From a virus, in the IMG/VR virus record IMGVR_UViG_3300028025_002789, positions 33,729-97,728 of that record: a stretch of 64,000 nt of DNA. One strand, given 5' to 3'. The notes beneath the pieces are model-generated. The model saw only the letters and a program-made list of their open reading frames with translations. It made no database searches and was not told where the DNA came from. A program made the translations under genes and the position numbers. Below, in pieces: positions 45,004 to 52,564 of this stretch (positions are counted from its first letter, which is position 1; every line of letters starts with the position of its first letter).

Positions 45004-47475
45004 TTGACTAGAAAAGCTAAACTTTTATTATTCAGCCTGATTGTATTGGGCTGGCTATCATTTTCTGTACCAGATTATGCTAATGCAACTGGAGACGGAA
45101 GTCAGGAACAGGTAGTAGTAAGTCCAGCACAACAGGCGGTAAACTCAGCTCTTGGAACAGCTACTACAGAAGTACAGCAAGCCATAAATGCAACTGAAAA
45201 TTCTGCAACTGAAATAACACAGGCTCAAACAGAATTATCTCAAGCTCAGGCTGCAGTATCAGGATTATCATCAGCAGTATCTACAGCACAAACAAGTGTT
45301 AATAATGTTCAAAGTGCTATTAATAATATTAACGGTGTTGATTTAACAGTAACTCCAGTAGATCAAAGTTCTCAATTAGTACAAGATGCTAAGGCAACTG
45401 TAATTAATGCTCAAACAGCAATTAATAATATTAATACAACTACTGCCCAAACAGAAATTTCTCAAACAACTACAGCAAGATCAGAAGCGGTTACTGCTCA
45501 AGCAACCGCACAAACAGAATTAACTCAAGCAAACATTGCTATTGATGCTGCTCAAACTGCAGTAAATAATTTACAGTCAACTATTGGAACAACCGTCAAC
45601 GTTTTGGCTGGAGTAGACGATGCTGGTGTTCAAATGAATCTTCCATTTGGAATGCAAATGGGTGGAACTGTTTATAATAATGTATTTGTCGGATCAAATG
45701 CAACAATAACATTTGGAAGTAATGAGGGGAATGTATATTGGGATACACCAGGAGCACCTTCTATATCTATTGCTGGCTGGGACTGGACTACTTGGAGCAC
45801 AGGAACTGGAATTACATATTCAACTACTGGAACAAGCCTAGATGTTGCTTGGGACTTAAGACCTTATCCACAACAGGATGCTTCTACACAAATGGTTCAA
45901 ATTAGATTTAATGCTGATGTTAATCCAAATGACGGAGCATGGATGGCAAACGTAACCGCAGTTGGACCAATACCAGGCGGAGCAAGATTTAATTATAGAG
46001 AAACAACAAATGGCGCTATCACACCAATTACAGATACTAATACTGGTACTGGATTTGCTGGACAAATAAGTCAGGGGTCAACATTTACTCCATATGTAAA
46101 TCCAAATACTTCAGCAGTTCAGGCTGCCGTAGATGCAGCAAATGCAACTATTACTCAACTTAATCAAAGTCTTTCTCCAGTTGTTGCTCAAAATGCATTA
46201 AATAATTCTGCAATAAATGCTATCAATACAACATCACTGACCAATACAGTTAACTCTGCAATATCAACAAAGAATGCTTTGCAAACAACATTAAATACAA
46301 GGTCATCTCAGTTAACTACTGCTATTAATAATAATATTCCAACTCCAGCACCAATAATTGGCGAAGCGGAAATTAATGGAACTTCAATATCTATTCCAGT
46401 GAGTATGCCAGAAGGATATTCTGCTGGAACTTGGTACTATCAAGTTGAATTAGTTGGAGTTTCTGCTTCTAATCCATATGTAGTCGGAACAAGTATTGCA
46501 ACTGGATCGTCTGAATTGATTGAGCTAGAAGGATTAACTGAAGGTGCAACATATACAATTAGTATAGCGAATTCAAGTGGTGCAGTTAGTGCGTATACAT
46601 CTACAACAGTATCTATACCTGCATCACAAAGTTCAAACTTAACTGGTGGAGGAATATCAGAGCCACCCGCAGAAGAGCCACCAGCAGAAGAACCACCTGC
46701 AGAAGAACCACCAGCAGAAGAACCACCTGCAGAAGAACCACCAGCAGAAGAACCACCTGCAGAAGAACCACCTGCAGAAGAACCACCTGCAGAAGAACCA
46801 CCTGCTGAAGAACCACCTGCAGAAGAACCACCTGCAGAAGAACCACCTGCTGAAGAACCACCTGCTGAAGAACCACCTGCTGAAGAAATGTCGGTAGAAG
46901 AAATAGTTGAAGTGGTTGAAAATCTTATTGCAGACGGAAACCTAACAGCATCAGATGCAGAAGCTGTACTTGAATCTTTATCTGCAGACGGTGAAATTAC
47001 TTCTGAAGAAGTAAATAATTTATCAGATGCATTAACTGAAGACGGTACATTCACACTAGCAGAAAAAGAATTAGTTGCAGATGCACTAGTAGAGTCATCG
47101 GAAGGCGCTCCAATTGCAGCAGCAGACATTGCTGCTGCGGGACTTGAATATCGTGATCTTCCACCACAAATTCCAGTAGAAGTTAGAGAAGATGCTAACG
47201 GTAATCCAGTAGTTATTACAGCCGAAGTTGCATCAGCATTATTAACATTAGAATCTCCAGCAGCACTTGTTAACGCAATTGCTGGATGCTTTAATCCAGA
47301 AGAAGCAATTGAAGGATTAACAGAAGAACAAAAGTGTGAATTGGGCAAAGCTTTAGCAAATATTGGTGCTGACATGAGCCCAGAAGAAAGACAAGACGCT
47401 AAAGAAATTTTAGTGGCAGCAATTTTAGTTGGCCAAGTAATCCTTGGTAGTTCAATTCTGAGAATAAGGGGGTAA
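45004..47475 (+). CDS. Secreted protein with Glu-Glu-Pro-Pro-Ala repeats and C-terminal hydrophobic segment
   Basis: 823 residues, starting at TTG 45004 with AGGAG 8 nt upstream. Signal peptide at 1-27 (ending PDYANA). Two helical regions rich in Ala/Gln/Thr (about 30-200 and 370-450), a beta-rich lectin/adhesin-like domain about 205-350 (GMQMGGTVYNNVFVGSNA), a fibronectin-like domain about 455-540, then roughly 15 EEPPA repeats (46660-46887), an acidic helical part, and a C-terminal hydrophobic helix. A cell-surface or virion-associated adhesin is inferred. It is next to the lysis genes. Confidence 0.65.
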   Translation: MTRKAKLLLFSLIVLGWLSFSVPDYANATGDGSQEQVVVSPAQQAVNSALGTATTEVQQAINATENSATEITQAQTELSQAQAAVSGLSSAVSTAQTSVNNVQSAINNINGVDLTVTPVDQSSQLVQDAKATVINAQTAINNINTTTAQTEISQTTTARSEAVTAQATAQTELTQANIAIDAAQTAVNNLQSTIGTTVNVLAGVDDAGVQMNLPFGMQMGGTVYNNVFVGSNATITFGSNEGNVYWDTPGAPSISIAGWDWTTWSTGTGITYSTTGTSLDVAWDLRPYPQQDASTQMVQIRFNADVNPNDGAWMANVTAVGPIPGGARFNYRETTNGAITPITDTNTGTGFAGQISQGSTFTPYVNPNTSAVQAAVDAANATITQLNQSLSPVVAQNALNNSAINAINTTSLTNTVNSAISTKNALQTTLNTRSSQLTTAINNNIPTPAPIIGEAEINGTSISIPVSMPEGYSAGTWYYQVELVGVSASNPYVVGTSIATGSSELIELEGLTEGATYTISIANSSGAVSAYTSTTVSIPASQSSNLTGGGISEPPAEEPPAEEPPAEEPPAEEPPAEEPPAEEPPAEEPPAEEPPAEEPPAEEPPAEEPPAEEPPAEEPPAEEPPAEEMSVEEIVEVVENLIADGNLTASDAEAVLESLSADGEITSEEVNNLSDALTEDGTFTLAEKELVADALVESSEGAPIAAADIAAAGLEYRDLPPQIPVEVREDANGNPVVITAEVASALLTLESPAALVNAIAGCFNPEEAIEGLTEEQKCELGKALANIGADMSPEERQDAKEILVAAILVGQVILGSSILRIRG

Positions 47476-47477
47476 AT

Positions 47478-47666
47478 ATGAACTGGTTGAAAAAAAGAGC
47501 TATAGCAATTCTTAGCGAAAACTTTACTTTTCTAGGATTTTTCGTGGCCTGGGTTGTCCTTGAGGGCAGCGCTAAAACAGTGGTCGGATACGTGACATTG
47601 GCCTCAGTAGCCATATGGTTTATGACTATAGGAATAAGAGAAAAGGCTGAAAAAGAAGAAGAGTAG
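47478..47666 (+). CDS. Small membrane protein, possible holin component
   Basis: 62 residues with two hydrophobic helices (FTFLGFFVAWVVLEG and VGYVTLASVAIWFMTIGI) and an acidic tail. It begins 2 nt after the repeat protein stop and lies four genes before the endolysin. Confidence 0.55.
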   Translation: MNWLKKRAIAILSENFTFLGFFVAWVVLEGSAKTVVGYVTLASVAIWFMTIGIREKAEKEEE

Positions 47667-47684
47667 ACTTTAGAGCAATAAATT

Positions 47685-47693
47685 TGCTATAAT
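47685..47693 (+). promoter_or_regulatory. Extended -10 promoter, leaderless type, of the lysis genes
   Basis: TGCTATAAT with the lipoprotein ATG (47700) 6 nt downstream; no ribosome site. TAGACT at 47664 could be a -35 box at 18 bp. Confidence 0.65.
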
Positions 47694-47699
47694 GGTATT

Positions 47700-47924
47700 A
47701 TGAAAAAGCTTACATCTATTGCCTTAGCCGCTCTATTAATGGTATCATTAACAGGATGCGGCTATCAGGGTTTCTACAGATACCCTTGCCAAAATCCAGA
47801 AAACTGGAAGAATGCTGAATGCAATCCTCCTATATGTGAAGCATCTGGAACGTGCACAAAAGATATGATTAAAATAGACACAAAGTCAGATATAAATATA
47901 ACAGAGGGAACAAACAATGGCTAA
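47700..47924 (+). CDS. Phage lipoprotein
   Basis: 74 residues. Signal peptide with lipobox SLTGC (Cys 20), then a Cys-rich short mature part (CQNP, CNPPICE, CTKD). Likely anchored outside the cytoplasmic membrane. Position just before holin/endolysin suggests lysis or superinfection exclusion; unproven. Confidence 0.65.
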   Translation: MKKLTSIALAALLMVSLTGCGYQGFYRYPCQNPENWKNAECNPPICEASGTCTKDMIKIDTKSDINITEGTNNG

Positions 47925-48324
47925 ACAAAGATTAACAGCGTCAGAGATAGATGCAAGATTAAAATTTATTTTAGGAATTACTCTAGGAGCAATACTATTT
48001 CTTACTTCGGTAGGAATCTTGTATGGCCTTTTATTCGTAAGCCAACCAATCGGAACTCAATCAGAAAACGATAAAATGTTTTTCAATGTTCTTGGATCAG
48101 TTGCTACATTCATTACAGGAACATTAGCAGGTCTTTTAATTGGTAACTCAGGTGCTAAAGATATAATGGCAGCACAAATAGCCAACAAAGAAGTAGATGC
48201 TAAAAATACACAGGCAGATAAAAAATTAGAAGCAGAAATTGATGCAACTGCAGCACGTTTAGCAGCTAAGCCAGATGGACAAATGCCAGCAGAACAACCA
48301 GTTGATACAGATTGGGATAAATAA
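47917..48324 (+). CDS. Holin-like membrane protein
   Basis: 135 residues. Two transmembrane helices (FILGITLGAILFLTSVGIL and the helix ending GTLAGLLIG) with a polar loop and a long charged C-terminal coil. It overlaps the lipoprotein gene by 8 nt and directly precedes the endolysin GTG. Topology and position fit a class II holin, but holins are defined by function. Confidence 0.6.
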   Translation: MAKQRLTASEIDARLKFILGITLGAILFLTSVGILYGLLFVSQPIGTQSENDKMFFNVLGSVATFITGTLAGLLIGNSGAKDIMAAQIANKEVDAKNTQADKKLEAEIDATAARLAAKPDGQMPAEQPVDTDWDK

Positions 48325-48326
48325 AA

Positions 48327-48905
48327 GTGGCAGATCAAGGTACCGCAGCACGTTTAATTGAAGTTGCTACAGCAGAAATTGGGACTATTGAAGGTCCAAA
48401 AGATAACGAAACAAAATACGGAGCTTACACAAAAGCTAACTTTCAACCATGGTGTGGAAGTTTTGTAAACTGGTGTGGCAATGAAGCAGGAGTAAAAATT
48501 CCAAATACGGTCTATACTCCAGCTGGTGTAACAGCATTTAAGAAAGCTGGCGCCTGGATTGATGGAGATATTGCAGATCCAGAACCAGGAGATATTGCCT
48601 ATTTTGATTTCCCTTCAGATGGCGTCGATAGGGTGTCTCACGTAGGTATTGTTATTAAAGACAATGAAGATGGAACAGTTTGGTGTATAGAAGGAAATAC
48701 TTCTTCAAAGAAATCAGGAAGCCAAAGAAACGGCGGAGAAGTATGTAAACAACTTCGTGCTTTCAAAAAAAATAAGGCTGGGGTAATGATTTCAATTGTA
48801 GGATTTGGTCGTCCTAAGTTTGGATCTACTGGAAAACCATCAACAACAAAAGCAACATCTTCTAAAAAGAAAACATGCGGAAGTTGCGGTCAAGAAATTA
48901 AGTAA
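48327..48905 (+). CDS. Endolysin with CHAP-type amidase domain
   Basis: 192 residues, GTG start. Catalytic Cys in QPWCGSFVNW (43), His in RVSHVGIVI (105), and acceptor residue in CIEGNT (about 122-124): the CHAP order. It should cut host peptidoglycan at lysis. C-terminal tail is Lys/Thr/Ser-rich with TCGSCGQEIK, a small zinc-knuckle-like end. It has no signal peptide, consistent with a holin upstream. Confidence 0.8.
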   Translation: MADQGTAARLIEVATAEIGTIEGPKDNETKYGAYTKANFQPWCGSFVNWCGNEAGVKIPNTVYTPAGVTAFKKAGAWIDGDIADPEPGDIAYFDFPSDGVDRVSHVGIVIKDNEDGTVWCIEGNTSSKKSGSQRNGGEVCKQLRAFKKNKAGVMISIVGFGRPKFGSTGKPSTTKATSSKKKTCGSCGQEIK

Positions 48906-49049
48906 ATGAATAACTATAGAATTAAAATAGAGGTAGATGCTGAAGTTCAAGCATTTAGCGAAAATGATGCTGTAGATTATGTAAATGATATTTTTGGTAT
49001 AGACGAAGAAATTAAAAACATTAAAGTAGTTAGCGTTAAGGAGAAATAG
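48906..49049 (+). CDS. Small acidic protein
   Basis: 47 residues, alternating strand/helix (YRIKIEVDAEVQAF then helix). It lies between endolysin and the next gene with one base to spare, in frame for translation by a weak ribosome site. Function unknown. Confidence 0.5.
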   Translation: MNNYRIKIEVDAEVQAFSENDAVDYVNDIFGIDEEIKNIKVVSVKEK

Positions 49050-49050
49050 A

Positions 49051-49857
49051 ATGGCAAAAGAAGGATACAAGCCGACATCAGGTATGCAGTCAGCAGCTCG
49101 CCGTGCTATTAAATTAAAAGAGCAAGGTAAAGCCAAAGGTGCAGGAACAGTAGTTGGATGGACTCGTGCAGGACAATTAGCTAGAGGAGAAACTCTTAGC
49201 CTATCAACCGTAAAGCGTATGTATTCATACTTTTCTCGTCATGAAGTAGACAAAAAAGGTAAAGACTGGGATAACTCAGAAAACCCTTCAAACGGAAAGA
49301 TCATGTGGTTAGCATGGGGCGGAGATGCAGGCTTCTCTTGGTCTCGTAAAATAGTAGAGAGAGAGAAAAATATGAAAAAATCAATTATAACAAATGAGTT
49401 AGTAGAAGAAATTAAAGATATTTTAGATGATGTAGTTAATCCAACAGATACAGTGGTTGAAATTCCAGACGATGAAAGCATTACAAAAGCCTTGCGTCCT
49501 GAAATTACAAAAGAACAATTAGGTATGGTTATAGAGCATTTAATGGAAGCAATTGAAGGTATGATCGAAGTTCCAGAAGAGGAAGATTCAGAAGAAGAGA
49601 CAATGGCTCCAGAATCAACAGACTCTACAGAAATTGAAGATGTTTTAAAATCAGAAGATTATCAGTCAGATAACGAAGATGAAGATAAATGGGATAATCT
49701 TACAAAAGCCTGCTGGTCAGGATATAAACAAGAAGGAATGAAAGAAAAGGGTGGAAGAATGGTACCAAATTGCGTACCAGTTGAAAAAGCTCATGAAATG
49801 ACAGAGACAAAAGAAGAAATGAAAAAGTCCATATGGGATGGCACATTTATTAAATAA
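49051..49857 (+). CDS. Capsid-associated protein, possible second scaffold/protease-like
   Basis: 268 residues. N-terminal domain with GMQSAARRAIKLKEQG, VVGWTRAGQLARGE, TVKRMYSYFSRHEVDK and WLAWGGDAGFSWS, a module found in phage head proteins. The middle is acidic and coiled. The last part holds CWSGYKQEGMKEKGGRMVPN and a C-terminal KKSIWDGTF that matches the C-terminal KKSKWNGSF of the protease/scaffold at 3487. This suggests both bind the same partner in the head. It is located 45 kb from the head genes. Confidence 0.6.
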   Translation: MAKEGYKPTSGMQSAARRAIKLKEQGKAKGAGTVVGWTRAGQLARGETLSLSTVKRMYSYFSRHEVDKKGKDWDNSENPSNGKIMWLAWGGDAGFSWSRKIVEREKNMKKSIITNELVEEIKDILDDVVNPTDTVVEIPDDESITKALRPEITKEQLGMVIEHLMEAIEGMIEVPEEEDSEEETMAPESTDSTEIEDVLKSEDYQSDNEDEDKWDNLTKACWSGYKQEGMKEKGGRMVPNCVPVEKAHEMTETKEEMKKSIWDGTFIK

Positions 49858-49861
49858 CCTA

Positions 49862-49891
49862 TTGACAAGGCCGCAGTATTTCGTGTATAAT
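49862..49891 (+). promoter_or_regulatory. Promoter nested in a terminator loop
   Basis: TTGACA (49862-49867), 18 bp, TATAAT (49886-49891). The pair CCGCAG (49871-49876) and CTGCGG (49906-49911) encloses the -10 box. It gives a leader with AAGGATAAA before GTG 49931. Confidence 0.7.
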
Positions 49892-49916
49892 AATACATAG
49901 GGATGCTGCGGTTTTA
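49871..49916 (+). terminator. Large-loop intrinsic terminator
   Basis: CCGCAG/CTGCGG outer stem with inner GTATT (49876-49880)/AATAC (49892-49896), followed by TTTTA. Terminates the head-protein transcript; the promoter above lies in its loop. Confidence 0.55.
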
Positions 49917-49930
49917 CTTTTAAGGATAAA

Positions 49931-50164
49931 GTGTTACATTTAAACCCGCTAGGTGTAGAAGTTTTTATAGATAGAACAAGATCAAACAATATAGACCCAC
50001 ACTGGGATAACTATGATTTAGTTGTCTGGAAAAAAGATAGCTCTGGATTTTCTCATATAAAGGGAATGTTTAGAAAAAACAATTGGGGCATTGCTGAAAA
50101 GTTTTCAGTAACTAAAAACGGTACCTGGGTTCTTCCCAAAAAATATGTCAGATATTTTAAATAG
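49931..50164 (+). CDS. Hypothetical small protein
   Basis: 77 residues, GTG start with AAGGA upstream. Contains VEVFIDRTRSNNIDPHWDNYDLVVWKKD-like alternating acidic and aromatic residues (WDNYDLVVWKK), then a basic C terminus. It overlaps WhiB by 20 nt. Function unknown. Confidence 0.5.
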   Translation: MLHLNPLGVEVFIDRTRSNNIDPHWDNYDLVVWKKDSSGFSHIKGMFRKNNWGIAEKFSVTKNGTWVLPKKYVRYFK

Positions 50165-50456
50165 TCTTGGCGTAGACCACGAAGATTTTGATTGGTGGCA
50201 CCTATCAATATGTAATGGAATGGATACGAATCTATTCTATGAAAAATATGAAATGGATGTCAACATTGCAAAAAATATTGATGAGGCATGCCTGTCATGT
50301 CCAGTAATTAATATTTGTTATCAGTCTGGTGTAGATAATAATGAGTATGGTGTATGGGGTGGAGTATATTTAAACTCAGGATCCATAGATAAAACAAGAA
50401 ATTTACACAAAACTCCTGATGTCTGGAAGAGGTTAAAAAAGAAAAATGTTTATTGA
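50145..50456 (+). CDS. whiB: WhiB-family iron-sulphur transcription factor
   Basis: 103 residues. Four cysteines C23, C49, C52, C58 in the order C-x25-C-x2-C-x5-C and the turn YGVWGG, the defining features of WhiB proteins that bind a 4Fe-4S cluster and the sigma factor. These are limited to actinobacteria and their phages. A phage WhiB could redirect host transcription. It overlaps the gene before it and after it, so it is in a dense accessory operon. Confidence 0.9.
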   Translation: MSDILNSLGVDHEDFDWWHLSICNGMDTNLFYEKYEMDVNIAKNIDEACLSCPVINICYQSGVDNNEYGVWGGVYLNSGSIDKTRNLHKTPDVWKRLKKKNVY

Positions 50457-50775
50457 TAAGAGCCTCGACAAGCAAAAAGAACATTTTAAGTATGGAATTA
50501 ATCAATGGACTGGTGAACCAAATAAACCAGTTTTCTATAATAAAGAAATGGCCCAGAAGGTTAGAGAAATAAAGAGGCCAGTCACAGATTTGATGATGGA
50601 TATTGTACAATACCCAGATTTTTTAGCTATAAGACTATACGAAGATAATTTCGTTATGTATGATGGCATTAAAAAAGAAATGGTTATTGATTACGTATCT
50701 AAGATCAAAAAGCTCATAGAATCCTATGGGGTAAGATGTGAACTGGAAGGACAACCTAGCCGTGGAATACTATGA
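50446..50775 (+). CDS. Hypothetical protein
   Basis: 109 residues, starts inside WhiB and ends inside the next gene. Contains FLAIRLYEDNFVMYDGIKK and a C-terminal helical region. A possible regulatory partner by position only. Confidence 0.5.
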   Translation: MFIDKSLDKQKEHFKYGINQWTGEPNKPVFYNKEMAQKVREIKRPVTDLMMDIVQYPDFLAIRLYEDNFVMYDGIKKEMVIDYVSKIKKLIESYGVRCELEGQPSRGIL

Positions 50776-50956
50776 TACAATTCATATTGTTTATGTAATA
50801 GAAAAAGAAATTTACGGAACAGTTGATACGCTTGGCGCTTTCGCCTCAACTGTTAAATATAAAATAGACGGCATGGAATATGAAGATCTATTAGAAAATG
50901 AGGAATTTATGATAATGGACGAGATCACATTCTTACACGTAGAGGAAGAAAACTAA
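50762..50956 (+). CDS. Hypothetical acidic protein
   Basis: 64 residues, GTG 50762 preceded by GGAAGGAC. Strand-rich with a very acidic C-terminal half (YEDLLENEEFMIMDEITF). No recognised family. Confidence 0.5.
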   Translation: MEYYDTIHIVYVIEKEIYGTVDTLGAFASTVKYKIDGMEYEDLLENEEFMIMDEITFLHVEEEN

Positions 50957-51193
50957 ATGGAAAAAATACTTTGTTACTCATGTAATAAAAGCAAGAATAA
51001 ATTAAATGTTAGAAAATCGGCACTGCTTCCAATTAACTTATTAATGTGCGAATCCTGTATATCTGGAAAGCTAGAGCCAAGATGGGTACTTATACTTTCT
51101 GGTCGACAGAATGGATCAGACTCAGTAAAAGAATTTATAATTAAAAAGAAATACCTAGGTCAAGAAATTACTGCTGCTGAATTATTAGTATAA
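50957..51193 (+). CDS. Zinc-ribbon protein
   Basis: 78 residues with CYSCNKSKN and, about 25 residues later, CESCISG, then basic VLILSGRQNG. Small proteins of this composition are frequent in actinophages and probably bind nucleic acid. Ribosome site GAGGAAG upstream. Confidence 0.55.
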   Translation: MEKILCYSCNKSKNKLNVRKSALLPINLLMCESCISGKLEPRWVLILSGRQNGSDSVKEFIIKKKYLGQEITAAELLV

Positions 51194-51199
51194 CTAAAC

Positions 51200-51208
51200 T
51201 GGTATAAT
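51200..51208 (+). promoter_or_regulatory. Extended -10 promoter, leaderless type
   Basis: TGGTATAAT, with ATG 51217 8 nt after it. Confidence 0.6.
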
Positions 51209-51216
51209 TGGTCTAT

Positions 51217-51537
51217 ATGACTATAGATCCAATATCCCTAATTATACCTATTTGTACTGCTTTACTAGGCGGAGTAGGTGCCTCTTTGCTGTCGGGAAGA
51301 AGAGAATACAAAAAAGAACAAATAAGACAAAAAGAGCGAGAGCAGGATCATTTAAAGATTGAGCTTAAGGATCTTAAACTTGCCTTATATAAACTTGAGC
51401 GTGATCTGACTGAATGGAAAGATAAATATTATGGAGCCATACAAGAATTAATTTCAGTAAAGTCAGAATTAGAAGAGACCTTAATTAAACTAACATTTAT
51501 AGACCATAAAATAGATGATATGAACAGGCTGGACTAA
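51217..51537 (+). CDS. Membrane-anchored coiled-coil protein
   Basis: 106 residues. One hydrophobic helix near the N terminus (LIIPICTALLGGVGASLL) then a long charged coiled coil. A spanin-like or Rz-like role cannot be tested by eye in an actinophage; membrane anchoring is all I can support. Confidence 0.6.
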   Translation: MTIDPISLIIPICTALLGGVGASLLSGRREYKKEQIRQKEREQDHLKIELKDLKLALYKLERDLTEWKDKYYGAIQELISVKSELEETLIKLTFIDHKIDDMNRLD

Positions 51538-51552
51538 GAATATTAAAAATAG

Positions 51553-51558
51553 TATACT
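51553..51558 (+). promoter_or_regulatory. -10 box, leaderless type, of the first proteasome-like gene
   Basis: TATACT with ATG 51565 6 nt downstream. No clear -35. Confidence 0.5.
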
Positions 51559-51564
51559 GGGATT

Positions 51565-52134
51565 ATGACCTGTATTGTTGCTTTAGTCCATGAAAATAAG
51601 GTGTTGCTTGGCGGAGACGCATCAGCATCTGATGAAAAGTCTGGTTTAATTTTCCAAAGAAACGATCCAAAGGTTTTTAAAGTTGGTCAATTTGGGATAG
51701 GATTTGTTGACAGTTTTAGAATGGGACAAATACTACAATATAACTGGACACCACCATTATACAAAGCAACTGCAGGATTTAAAAATTTAGATAAGTTTAT
51801 GCGTACTAAGTTTATTGAATCTATTAAAGAAACATTTCAAGAGCATGGGTACGGAAAGTTTGGGTCAAGCGCACCAGAGGATGGCGATGAAGGCGGAGTA
51901 TTTATAATCACGGTTCAAGGCTCTGGAAGAATATTTGTAATGGATACAGACTTCCATATTGGAGAAGCAGACGTTGCTTTCATGGCAGAAGGAAGTGGAC
52001 AACAGCTAGCTCTTGGATCACTATACTCTACTGGATTAATTAAAACTCCTCGTAAGCGTGTTAGAATGGCTCTAGAGGCAGCAGCTAAATTTAATATGGC
52101 CGTAAGAGGCCCCTTTACAATCATAGAGGTTTAG
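51565..52134 (+). CDS. Proteasome beta-like Ntn hydrolase, copy 1
   Basis: 189 residues beginning M-T-C-I-V. After removal of Met1, Thr2 would be the nucleophile; Asp18 (LLGGD) and Lys36 (DPKVFKV) sit at the spacing of proteasome/HslV catalytic residues Thr1, Asp17 and Lys33. The C-terminal SGQQLALGSL matches the family's Ser-Gly segment. It has no prosegment. It may form its own ring or pair with copy 2 (58109-58642). The host proteasome or pupylation pathway is a possible target. Leaderless-type promoter upstream. Confidence 0.75.
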   Translation: MTCIVALVHENKVLLGGDASASDEKSGLIFQRNDPKVFKVGQFGIGFVDSFRMGQILQYNWTPPLYKATAGFKNLDKFMRTKFIESIKETFQEHGYGKFGSSAPEDGDEGGVFIITVQGSGRIFVMDTDFHIGEADVAFMAEGSGQQLALGSLYSTGLIKTPRKRVRMALEAAAKFNMAVRGPFTIIEV

Positions 52135-52136
52135 AG

Positions 52137-52142
52137 TATAAT
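52137..52142 (+). promoter_or_regulatory. -10 box, leaderless type
   Basis: TATAAT overlapping the end region of the Ntn hydrolase gene, 6 nt before ATG 52149. Confidence 0.55.
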
Positions 52143-52148
52143 TAAATT

Positions 52149-52355
52149 ATGGATATCAATGATTTGAGACCTGAAGATTATACAAAAGCTATGGACTTGC
52201 GTGGTACACCAACACATGTATGTCCATGCGGATGCAATATCTGGAACGTAAAGGTAATCTTTGATAAATTTGAAATAGCACAGTATTTTTTAGATATGGA
52301 ATGTGCAAACTGCGGTAGTCTTGCTACCGCCCCAACACCAGAAGACGGATTCTAA
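52149..52355 (+). CDS. Zinc-ribbon protein
   Basis: 68 residues with VCPCGCNIW and MECANCGSLA, a four-cysteine zinc ribbon. Directly follows a leaderless-type -10 box and overlaps the next gene by one base. Confidence 0.6.
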   Translation: MDINDLRPEDYTKAMDLRGTPTHVCPCGCNIWNVKVIFDKFEIAQYFLDMECANCGSLATAPTPEDGF

Positions 52356-52525
52356 TGAGAAAAAATGAAAGACTCAGACTGCTTGAAATGCAGTTGCTTA
52401 GACTTGAATTTGAAGTCGAATTATTAAACCATATGCTTTCTGCTATTATGGAACAAAATGGACTAGCCCAACCAGAATTAGATGCTGGTAAATGGTATAA
52501 AAGAAGACTAAAGGGCCTAGAATAA
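52355..52525 (+). CDS. Short coiled-coil protein
   Basis: 56 residues, almost all Leu-rich amphipathic helix (LRLLEMQLLRLEFEVELL) followed by a basic tail. Translationally coupled to the zinc-ribbon gene (TAATG). Function unknown. Confidence 0.55.
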   Translation: MRKNERLRLLEMQLLRLEFEVELLNHMLSAIMEQNGLAQPELDAGKWYKRRLKGLE

Positions 52526-52528
52526 CTA

Positions 52529-52557
52529 TTGACACAATCGCTCTAATTTAGTAGAAT
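52529..52557 (+). promoter_or_regulatory. Consensus leaderless promoter of the secreted subtilase
   Basis: TTGACA (52529-52534), 17 bp, TAGAAT (52552-52557); ATG 52565 is 7 nt further. This is the clearest full promoter in the accessory block. Confidence 0.85.
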
Positions 52558-52564
52558 TTAGGGT

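Noticed and set aside
46660-46887. EEPPA repeat as a CRISPR-like array
   Set aside because: Units are 15 nt, contiguous and in frame in a coding region, so they are protein repeats.
46440-47375. Long minus-strand open frame with Ser-Ser-Ala-Gly-Gly repeats
   Set aside because: It is the reverse complement of the EEPPA repeat coding region; no ribosome site or minus-strand promoter is seen and the + gene has a signal peptide and clear start.
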